DNA of 64,000 nucleotides from Channallabes apus. Its lineage: Eukaryota; Chordata; Actinopteri; Siluriformes; Clariidae. Under the pieces are notes generated by a model that was not told where the DNA came from, did not search any database, and saw only the letters and a program-made list of their open reading frames with translations. The first letter of the stretch is position 1. Every line of letters starts with the position of its first letter. A program made the position numbers and the translations under genes. The stretch is from assembly GCA_030522415.1 (NCBI GenBank), contig CM060121.1, positions 5,236,476 to 5,300,475 on the forward strand, given 5' to 3'. Positions 56,684-64,000 of the stretch are shown here, one piece after another.

Positions 56684-58866
56684 GAATCCCCCCCCAAAAA
56701 ATGCTCCTCCGGAGCATCATCGGAGGCCCCGGACACCCACCCCACAGTACTACCTTCGGCCTCCCGACCAGGAGGCTGGGTGACGGGGCTGGAGACGTGC
56801 TCGGCGGCTGCTGGGCTGGAGACGTGCTCGGTCGTTGCTGGGCTGGAGACGTGCTCGGCCGTTGCTGGGCTGGAGACGTGCTCGGCCGTTGCTGGGCTGG
56901 AGACGTGTTTGGCCGTTGCAGAGCTGGAGGCGTGCTCGGCCCTCGCAGAGCTGGAGGCGTGCTCGGCCCTCGCAGAGCTGGAGGCGTGCTCGGCCCTCGC
57001 AGAGCTGGAGGCGTGCTCGGCCCTCGCAGAGCTGGAGGCGTGCTCGGCCCTCGCAGAGCTGGAGGCGTGCTCGGCCCTCGCAGAGCTGGAGGCGTGCTCG
57101 GCCCTCGCAGAGCTGGAGGCGTGCTCGGCCCTCGCAGAGCTGGAGGCGTGCTCGGCCCTCGCAGAGCTGAGGCGTACACTGCGCTCGACGACGGCGTTGG
57201 AGCATGCAGTGCGCTCGACGACGACGTTGGAGCATGCCCTGTGCTCGACGGCGGCGTTGGAGCTCGTGCAGAGCTCAACAGCGGCGTTGGAGCATGCACT
57301 GCGCTCGACGACGACGTTGGAGCATGTCCTGCGCTCGACGACGACGTTGGAGCTTGTGCAGAGCTCAACAGCGGCGTTGGGGCGTGCACTGCGCTCGACG
57401 ACGACGTTGGAGCTTGTGCCGAGCTCAACAGCGGCGTTGGAGCGTGCACTGCGCTCGACGACGACGTTGGAGCTTGTGCAGAGCTCAACAGCAGCGTTGG
57501 GGCGTGTACTGCGCTCGACGACGACATTGGAGCGTGCGCTGCGCTCGACGACGACGTTGGAGCGTGTGCAGAGCTCAACAGCAGCGTTGGAGCGTGCACT
57601 GCGCTCGACGACGACGTTGGAGCGTGCGCTGCGCTCGACGACGACGTTGGAGCTTGTGCAGAGCTCAACAGCGGCGTTGGGGTGTGCACTGCGCTCGACG
57701 ACGACGTTGGAGCGTGCGCTGCGCTCGACGACGACGTTGGAGCTTGTGCCGAGCTCAACAGCGGCGTTGGGGCGTGCACTGCGCTCGACGACGACGTTGG
57801 AGCTTGTGCAGAGCTCAACAGCAGCGTTGGGGCGTGTACTGCGCTCGACGACGACGTTGGAGCGTGCGCTGCGCTCGACGACGACGTTGGAGCGTGTGCA
57901 GAGCTCAACAGCAGCGTTGGAGCGTGCACTGCGCTCGACGACGACGTTGGAGCGTGCGCTGCGCTCGACGACGACGTTGGAGCGTGCGCTGCGCTCGACG
58001 ACGACGTTGGAGCTTGTGCAGAGCTCAACAGCGGCGTTGGGGCGTGCACTGCGCTCGACGACGACGTTGGAGCGTGCACTGCGCTCGACGACGACGTTGG
58101 AGCTTGTGCAGAGCTCAACAGCGGCGTTGGGGCGTGCACTGCGCTCGACGACGACGTTGGAGCGTGCGCTGCGCTCGACGACGACGTTGGAGCGTGTGCA
58201 GAGCTCAACAGCAGCGTTGGAGCGTGCACTGCGCTCGACGACGACGTTGGAGCGTGCGCTGCGCTCGACGACGACGTTGGAGCGTGTGCAGAGCTCAACA
58301 GCAGCGTTGGAGCGTGCAGTGCGCTCGACGACGACGTTGGAGCTTGTGCAGAGCTCAACAGCGGCGTTGGGGCGTGTACTGCGCTCGACGACGACGTTGG
58401 AGCGTGCGCTGCGCTCGACGACGACGTTGGAGCTTGTGCAGAGCTCAACAGCGGCGTTGGGGCGTGCACTGCGCTCAACGACGACGTTGGAGCGTGCGCT
58501 GCACTCGACGACGACGTTGGAGCGTGTGCAGAGCTCAACAGCAGCGTTGGAGCGTGCACTGCGCTCGACGTTGACGGTGGAGCTTGCACGGAGCTCAACA
58601 GCGGCGTTGGAGCCTGCACTGCGCTCGACGACGGCGTTGGAGCTTGTCCAGAGCTCAACAGCGGCGTGACGTCATCCTCAAAGCCGGGAGGCGGCGGCAG
58701 AACGGGTGCCTCGGTCAGCGGCTGCTGACACGCTAGCTCGCTGTCCTCGAAGCCGGAAGGCAGCGGCAGAACGGGTGCGTTGGTCAGCTGCTGCTGACAC
58801 GCTTGGCTATTGAGCGTTGGCGAGGGAGAGGAAAGCCCCGAGCCCGCTTCGCGGGATCATGCGCTG
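56679..58866 (-). CDS. Ser/Ala/Pro/Thr-rich repeat ORF of the LTR element
   Basis: Open from just after a TGA near 58,867. It starts with unique sequence containing two QLTNAPVLPLPSGFED-like units and then long arrays: about fifty 10-residue units alternating SSSSAVHAPT- and LLSSAQAPT-like, nine LRGPSTPPA units and about five QQRPSTSPA units. It has no ATG near its start and lies +1 to ORF1, overlapping it by about 60 bases. Composition is mucin-like; no enzyme domain. Translation is unproven, since other frames are also open. Confidence 0.5.
56795..58660. repeat. compound minisatellite of 27-bp and 30-bp units
   Basis: Reading plus: about five units of GAGACGTGCTCGGCCGTTGC plus GGGCTG type, about nine 27-bp GGAGGCGTGCTCGGCCCTCG-type units, then about fifty 30-bp units of GCGCTCGACGACGACGTTGG and GAGCTCAACAGCGGCGTTGG types, grouped in 60- and 90-bp higher-order blocks. 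All periods are multiples of three. Confidence 0.97.
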
Positions 58867-59112
58867 CATCTCCTCCACCTGCTCCCGTATTTCTCGCACT
58901 TGCTCCGGCTCCGGAAACCACCACCTGAGCTCATGTCTCGCTAGCTGGTTGTACCTCCAGCTCCGGTAAATGTCGACCTCGCCGTTTTCCAGCCAGCAGT
59001 ACTCCCAGCCGCCATCCCTTTCTTCCTCGCTGTCCTCCAGCCAGTCCGCCAGCTCGGGCGAGATGGTATCCGCTCCCCCCCCAAAATAATCCAGGGGGAA
59101 ATCCTCCGCCAT
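58807..59112 (-). CDS. ORF1 of the minisatellite LTR element (gag-like position)
   Basis: 101 residues from the first ATG after the LTR: MAEDFPLDYFGGGADTISPE, acidic LADWLEDSEEERD, WEYCWLENGEVDIYRSW, and a charged helix EPEQVREIREQVEEMQRM. Position suggests a gag remnant, but no gag motif or zinc knuckle is visible, so function is unknown. The copy at 23.7 kb has a stop at the LADW tryptophan. Confidence 0.6.
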   Translation of the reverse strand: MAEDFPLDYFGGGADTISPELADWLEDSEEERDGGWEYCWLENGEVDIYRSWRYNQLARHELRWWFPEPEQVREIREQVEEMQRMIPRSGLGAFLSLANAQ

Positions 59113-59135
59113 GCCACTTGTACGGTCTAGCTTTC

Positions 59136-59478
59136 TGTCACGATTCCCTCCGTGTCTGTGTCTGGTGCGTGATCGTGGCATGAATGCGGAGGCGAGCTGA
59201 CGGTTCAATAAGTTCCTTTTATTAAACATAAACCAAAGGAAAACACCAAACACAAACAAATCCTACATCAACAAAAGCTAGACGCCTGACTGCTGTTCAG
59301 CCAGGCTATTTATACAGAACTTAATCAAACAATAATTGGCTTCCCTCGGTTCAGGTGAGCTTCTACGTCACCTGACCGAGGTGCAAACTGGGAACTGAAG
59401 TCAAAACGAAACTTAAAACAAACTACAAAACAAAACCAAAAACGGGCGTTAGGCGCCCTCTAGGGGTTAACCGTCACA
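59136..59478 (-). repeat. 5' LTR of the minisatellite element
   Basis: 343 bp, same ends as the other LTR, with a handful of base differences from it. Confidence 0.9.
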
Positions 59479-59489
59479 GCTTTTAAAAA

Positions 59490-59910
59490 GTATTTGCCCC
59501 TTCCTGATTTTTTTTTCTTTTTGCATATTTGTCACACTTAAATGATTCAGATCATCAAACGAATTTAAATATCACACAAAGATTACCCAAATAAAAACTA
59601 ATGATTTTTTTGATGATTTTAAATGATGATTTTATTTATTGAGGGCAAAAGCTGTCCAAACCCCCCTGGCCCTGTGTGATAAAAAGTAATTGTCCCCTTA
59701 ATCTAATCACTGGTTTTGTGCCTTTGCAGTCAATCATTTGTGATAACTGCCAATGAATATTTCACATCAGGAATTTTGGCCCACTGTTCTTTTCATAATT
59801 ATTTTAATTGAGCCACCAGGGGTTTTGAGCATGAATGGCCTAATTAAGCTCATGCCACAGGATTTAATTTCGGACATTAAGGCCACTCCAAAAACGTAAT
59901 TATTGTGAAC
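59490..59910. mobile_element. fish DNA-transposon-like repeat (copy in B')
   Basis: Counterpart of 24,120-24,560 with few changes. Confidence 0.45.
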
Positions 59911-60395
59911 CTGGAGTAAATATAAGTAAGGAAACGGCAAATGCTCATAAATAATGAAAATCTTGAAAATCTATCTCAATATAATTGAGATGTTGCCTGA
60001 TAATGAGCAATAGTGAATGAGTCTTATGAGCATGCAGTTTGTGGCTTCATTTTTAGCACTTTTGAGCTCTGCTGCCTCTCTCTGCACTTTAAAATAATCT
60101 ATATCAAACTATGAGAACAGTTTATGTTAAATATAAAATAAAGCTACAGTACCATGATGCTGTATTATTCCTGCATTCACTAATTAAATAATTTTGTATA
60201 TGTTAAGTGTCAGTTAACGATTTAGTATAAAATTCAATAATAAAAGGTGCAAATTGCGAATATTTTAAAACATACATTGTATGCATAAAATGACACAAAC
60301 TGACTAGTAAAACTTCATTCCAATAAAGTAAATGGAAAAGTTTCACCGGAATGGTTTATTAGTTGCATCAAGAGAGTGCTTTGACAATTCCTCAA
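59911..60395. other. AT-rich V-flanking DNA
   Basis: Counterpart of 24,561-25,014; no gene seen. Confidence 0.5.
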
Positions 60396-60434
60396 GGTTT
60401 TTGTAAGGGGAATCCACTGTTCTGTGTCACTGTG
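60396..60434 (-). promoter_or_regulatory. V recombination signal sequence, 23-bp spacer
   Basis: CACAGTG (60,428-60,434), 23-bp spacer, ACAAAAACC (60,396-60,404), a perfect consensus. Confidence 0.95.
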
Positions 60435-60878
60435 TCTCTCTTGCGCAGTAATACACAGCTGTGTCTTCAGTTTGCAGATTCTGTCCTCGAATTGTTATTG
60501 TGTTAGTAGAAGTGTCTCTGGAGATGCTGAACTTATTTTTCAGTTTGTCACTGTAATATGTACTCCCATCACTCGAATAGATATACCCAATCCACTCCAG
60601 AGCTTTTCCTGCAGGTTGGCGGATCCAAGCTGTAGACCAGCTCGTAACTGAATATGAAGGCTTACAGGTGATGGAGAGACTCTGGCCTGGCTGGACTGTC
60701 ATGGCAGCAGGCTGAGTCAGTTCCTCACCGTGGACATCTGTAGAGGAAAAAACACACAATATACAGTATGCTGCACATTTGTTATTGTTGTAATAAACAA
60801 ATAATTTATAAATAAATGTATAAATTTAATAAAGCACTCACAGAAAGCAGCTGCCAGCAGGAGCAGTAGAGAGAACAT
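60435..60878 (-). CDS. IGHV gene, family 1 (duplicate of the 25 kb gene)
   Basis: Leader exon 60,842-60,878 and V exon 60,435-60,737, with the same splice sites as the duplicate. Residues: ELTQPAAMTVQPGQSL, SITCKPSYSV, SWSTAWIRQPAGKALEWIG, a CDR2 with [22 protein letters not shown] and [11 protein letters not shown]. No stop; perfect RSS and exact octamer. Changes from the 25 kb gene fall mostly in or near CDR1 and CDR2 and alter amino acids. A strong candidate for a functional V. Confidence 0.95.
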
Positions 60879-60975
60879 GGTGTGTGTTGTTTGTACTGGG
60901 GACTTCTCCGTTTTACAGGTTTAACAGAGAATATTGCGTTGCATAAATAGAGTGATATCCAGCCCTGATGCTTGT

Positions 60976-60983
60976 ATTTGCAT
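60976..60983 (-). promoter_or_regulatory. Ig octamer ATGCAAAT
   Basis: Exact octamer on the minus strand about 100 bp upstream of the leader ATG. Confidence 0.85.
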
Positions 60984-61089
60984 ATCTGATGAGATGGGAT
61001 TCCTAAATGTGATGGGCGGATTCACGAGCACACTGAATCATTCAGAAATGTAAAATAGGCAAGTGCAATAATTTATTATGTAAAGTAGG

Positions 61090-61094
<5 letters not shown>

Positions 61095-61122
<28 letters not shown>
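61095..61122. repeat. (CA)n microsatellite
   Basis: Counterpart of the tract at 25,712. Confidence 0.95.
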
Positions 61123-61124
<2 letters not shown>

Positions 61125-61319
61125 ACAACTACAACATAAGTTTTATGGTTAGACTTTTGAAAACCTTATAAAGGACTTGTAGTAGTAATAATGGTGCCAG
61201 TAAGGCATAATCAGCTAAAAAATTAAATTATTATTAAGATACAGTTAATATATTATTAATATATATCATATTCTGGGGCCGTAGTGTAGGGTAGTGTAAT
61301 TCTGTGCCGTTTGGCAATA

Positions 61320-61720
61320 CAGTGTGTAACGCACCCTAGTGGGCCAGGAAATCACGGACACAGAGAGACAGAACTGCGGTGCAAATAGTGCGGCGTTTTT
61401 TATTATTATCATTATTATTGTGCAGGTGCAGCGTGACAAAACACACAGTCAATAGAAGGTGCGGGAGGTGTCAGGTGCCAGGTCTTGTGATAAGTATCCG
61501 CGCCCGTGCAAGTCGGTGGGGTTCGACGGCTTGGTTTGGGCGGATGTACAGTATGTTGGGTCGCGGGCGCAGGGCAACCGGTGCGTAGGTGCCTTCTGGC
61601 CGGCGTGTACACAGTTGGGGTTCCTTGCGGGTCCGAATCTGTGGGGAGTGAGCTGTGGAATGAGCTATCGACATACATTCTTTCTCACCGGCCTGTGGCG
61701 CTTCTCATTTCTTAAATAAC
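61320..61720. repeat. GC-rich LTR-like relic (copy in B')
   Basis: Counterpart of 25,925-26,320. Frames are conserved by recent duplication only. Confidence 0.4.
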
Positions 61721-62250
61721 TATGTTGGAAGATATATCCTGTGGTTGTGATCAAAATTTCACTTTGTTTCAGAGGCGTCTGATTATTGTTCAGCATTAAC
61801 CAAAGTGAAAGTGCTGAAATGACTGGAATTGGGTTACAAACTGTCCAACACATTATATATGATATGATTACAACCTGAAAGGATGCTGCTGAATTAGCAA
61901 CTTTGTGGAGATAATGGTTAGAAAAAATAATGAATGAGCATAATTGTAGATCATTTAAACACTTGTTGTAGCTGCATTAAAACTCTGTAGTAGAAGATCA
62001 CAGCTATGTTCAATAATAAAAGTACAAGAATTTCCACATGTACAATCTGACAAGAATTTACAAGATTGATACTCTTTGATCCTGGGCTGTGGGAATTTGA
62101 CTATAAGAGACAGTCTTAGTGTTTAGTGTCTCACATAAACACATTATTAGAATTTGCAGTATCAGTATCTGTGGATGAAATATGCTGTACTTTGAATATG
62201 ACTGACTTTAAAGATATTATTGTTAAAATAGATTTGTTATTCTTAACTGC
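61721..62250. other. AT-rich V-flanking DNA
   Basis: Counterpart of 26,321-26,856; no gene seen. Confidence 0.45.
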
Positions 62251-62375
62251 GATGGATTGGCACCCTGTCCAGGGTGTACCCCGCCTAGTGCCCGAAGTCT
62301 CCTGGGATAGGCTCCAGGTCCCCCGCGACCCTGAACACAGGATTAAGCGGTATAGAAAATAAATGAATGAATGAA
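62251..62375 (+). mobile_element. tRNA-derived SINE, 3' part (copy in B')
   Basis: Counterpart of 26,857-26,996, ending in fewer GAAT units. Confidence 0.8.
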
Positions 62376-62524
62376 TGTTATTCTTAAGCGCCACCTGCAG
62401 ATCTTGAGAATAGCATACTCTCATTCATGAAAGTGTTAGTGACTATACTGAGACTGTATACTGTTACACTGTCCTGGTTTCTGTACTGGTTTTAATACAG
62501 GAATGATGATCTGTCATACTGTGT

Positions 62525-62745
62525 GTGTAGCAAGTGCAGTAATACACAGTTAGGTATGTCTTCGGTCTGCATGTTCTGTCCTGTTAATGTTACTGTGGTG
62601 CTGGACATCTGATCTCTGGAAATATGGAATCTGCTTTTTAATTACTCATAATAACGAGTGCCACCACTACCACATATCCATCCGATCACCTCCTGAATTT
62701 GTCCTGCAGAGACTGAGAATCCAGTGCCAGTACCAGCATCAATGT
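62525..62745 (-). pseudogene. IGHV pseudogene, 3' part only
   Basis: Counterpart of the framework 3 half of the chimeric pseudogene at 27.1 kb. At CATCAATGTAT the sequence leaves the V exon and joins DNA like that upstream of the 43.7 kb gene (TAGATTATTGGATGATTATA), so framework 1, leader and promoter are deleted. Confidence 0.8.
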
Positions 62746-62980
62746 ATATATGTGTATATAGTAGATTATTGGATGATTATACGGTCCTATGTAAACCCAC
62801 ATAACACAATGTTTCACTATCAGAAATGTTTTCATGCAGAACATGGTATCAATACAAAAATATCGAACAATTTCATAAAAGTTAGTTTCATTATACAGTA
62901 TGTTTCCTTAGGTCTAATACACTGAGTGATTTTATTATGCATATGTTTTTGTATTGACATTTAAAAAGAAGCATCATTCC

Positions 62981-62981
<1 letters not shown>
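62746..62981. other. V upstream DNA, repeated from 44.3 kb
   Basis: Matches 44,296-44,640 with deletions. No gene. Confidence 0.6.
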
Positions 62982-63013
<32 letters not shown>

Positions 63014-63050
63014 CGTGGGTGTGTGTGTTTATATGTATGTGTGTGTGGTA
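62982..63050. repeat. (TG)n microsatellite
   Basis: TG units with a few interruptions (GCGTGCGTGG). Confidence 0.95.
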
Positions 63051-63095
63051 GTCTTAGCAGTGTCTTCAATCATACAATTAAATCAGGATGTAATG

Positions 63096-63195
63096 GTTAC
63101 ACCTGCAGGGTATGGATTTGATTCCCATTTTGGGTCTGTGTGCATGGAGTTTGCATGTCCCCCAGTGCTTGGTGAGTTTTCTCCGGTTACTCGGG
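63096..63195 (+). mobile_element. tRNA-derived SINE, internal fragment
   Basis: GATTCCCATTTTGGGTCTGT, GTGCATGGAGTTTGCATGTC and CGGTTACTCGGGTTTC match the middle of the 42.8 kb SINE. Confidence 0.65.
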
Positions 63196-63213
63196 TTTCA
63201 ATGTAGAGAAATT

Positions 63214-63258
63214 CCGGAGATGTAGAGAACATGGTGTGTGTTGTTTGTCTTTTCTGTT
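63214..63258 (-). pseudogene. IGHV leader/promoter scrap
   Basis: The minus strand reads CTTGGAGAACAGAA...ACACCATGTTCTCTACATCTCC, like the 5' flank and first leader codons of the 9.2 kb gene, then diverges. No V exon is attached. Confidence 0.6.
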
Positions 63259-63261
63259 CTC

Positions 63262-64000
63262 CAAGTTCTGTTCCCTTTCAAAAGCTACACTCGATGCTGC
63301 GCGAAAGCGCTATGGGAACGATTCCTCGTGACCCGTTGTGAAGCATGTGTGTGTCAAACACGGCAAATGTTTTGGCATGTATAACCTCAGGAAGGTAACG
63401 TCAACCGATGAGGTGCACCTGGAGGTTATAAATAGGCATGAACCGGAAACACCCTCAGATCTTTTTATCTTCAGGATCCATGTTGTGTGTGTGCGTGTGT
63501 GCCAGCACTTTTTTATCTTTACTAGTACTACTACAGTACTAGAGTTAGACACGAGTCCGTCCTTCCGTGTAGAGGAATATCTCGCCGAGGGCGATCTCCC
63601 CGCTTTCTGTTTTCAGTGTTTGGGGGAAAAACACGCTATCCTTGGGCTTCAGGGAGCAGGTAAGTATTGCAAGTTCTCCCTATTAAAGTCCCTCGTGCTC
63701 GGGTTCGCCGTTTCCTAAAATGAAACCGCGAGCCTTGACACATTTTTTGCGTGCATATCTGGCGGAAGCGCACGAGACCGAATTTTCCTTTTCTCTCGCT
63801 AGATCATGAGTCTTTCATCTTCTACTTCTCAAGCGTGCGTCGGCGCTTCTTGTGAAGGGAGGAATAACTTTCTTTCTCGCTTCCACGGAGATATAAACTA
63901 TCACTTCAGAGCGCTCCTCTAATGATGAGCTGATGTGTTAGTTGTTGTTAGAGGTGGTAACGCGCGGTCTAACGCGTACACCTCGATTCGCCGCAAAAAA
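63262..64000 (+). mobile_element. probable DIRS-like retroelement, 5' part, runs off the window
   Basis: An abrupt change to GC-richer sequence begins near TTCCCTTTCAAAAGCTACAC. The frame at 63,338-63,718 contains CFQCLGEKHAILGLQG, resembling the Cys/His motif of DIRS-type gag proteins as I remember them. The frame ends at 63,718 and the following DNA is not open, so this copy may be damaged. The identification is tentative; a Ty3-type or other element is possible. Confidence 0.4.

Larger units (their letters stand above)
56341..59478 (-). mobile_element. non-autonomous LTR element carrying a coding-length minisatellite
   Basis: Two 343-bp LTRs (56,341-56,683; 59,136-59,478) flank about 2.45 kb. 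No protease, RT or integrase is present. Outside the LTRs are GCTGT and GCTTT, an imperfect possible target duplication. A G-rich tract adjoins the left LTR as a possible polypurine tract (GGGGGGGGATTC on the minus strand), fixing a minus orientation. A partial relative lies at 23.3-24.1 kb. Confidence 0.85.
58719..62745. repeat. segmental duplication block B'
   Basis: Counterpart of block B. The left edge of homology falls inside the LTR element, which is complete only here, so the rearrangement joined or cut within that element. Confidence 0.88.

Noticed and set aside
56795..58660. CRISPR-like array of 30-bp units
   Set aside because: Units are directly contiguous with no unique spacers, and the context is a eukaryotic LTR element.
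56701..58728. Plus-strand proteins of 675, 629 and 456 residues
   Set aside because: They are antisense to ORF1 and the LTR orientation and arise because the triplet-length repeat has no stops.

Overview
The window is vertebrate nuclear DNA from a bony fish and is best read as part of an immunoglobulin heavy-chain variable (IGHV) gene cluster. Eight two-exon V genes with intact reading frames, and at least ten broken ones, lie on the minus strand. The intact ones have a short leader exon with a phase-1 splice, a V exon with the two Ig cysteines, the WIRQ tryptophan and YYCAR/YYCVR, and a 3' recombination signal with a 22-23 bp spacer. Most have an octamer-like element upstream. The V families, the fish-type tRNA-derived SINEs and the abundance of Tc1-like transposons suggest a teleost, perhaps an ostariophysan; the species cannot be named from sequence alone. 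No D, J or constant segment was found.

Layout. At 1-5,990 lies the 5' part of a Ty3/gypsy-type retrotransposon on the minus strand; its pol frame stays open to the window edge. Block A (about 7,470-23,345) holds intact V genes at 9.2 and 15.2 kb plus pseudogenes, and is repeated in direct orientation as A' (about 27,690-41,925). Block B (about 23,349-27,530) holds the intact V at 25 kb and a chimeric V pseudogene, and is repeated as B' (about 58,719-62,745). Between A' and B' are an intact V at 43.7 kb, a complete 8.67 kb Ty3/gypsy-type element (46,083-54,749), an intact V at 55.5 kb and a smaller LTR element (56,341-59,478) filled with a coding-length minisatellite. The right edge enters a probable DIRS-like element.

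Mobile DNA fills most space between V genes: L2-type and RTE-type LINE pieces, several Tc1-like elements, a piggyBac-like fragment, tRNA-derived SINEs, LTR relics and a long inverted repeat. A tRNA-Leu(TAA) gene sits at the head of a SINE inside a Tc1-like element.

Main hunt results. (1) Comparing duplicated blocks shows repeated 5-bp insertions in which TA becomes TACAGTA or TACTGTA, the footprint expected when a Tc1-type element ending in CAG excises. The heptamer is strongly enriched in old DNA and almost absent from the young retroelements; one insertion lies in the anticodon loop of a tRNA copy. (2) Both gypsy elements carry GGGAAAC in the gag phase, a short spacer and a 10-bp stem-loop at the gag/pol overlap, an apparent -1 frameshift signal. 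(3) The 56-59 kb LTR element has a roughly 1.9 kb array open in at least four frames on both strands. (4) The duplicated V genes differ mainly in CDR1 and CDR2.
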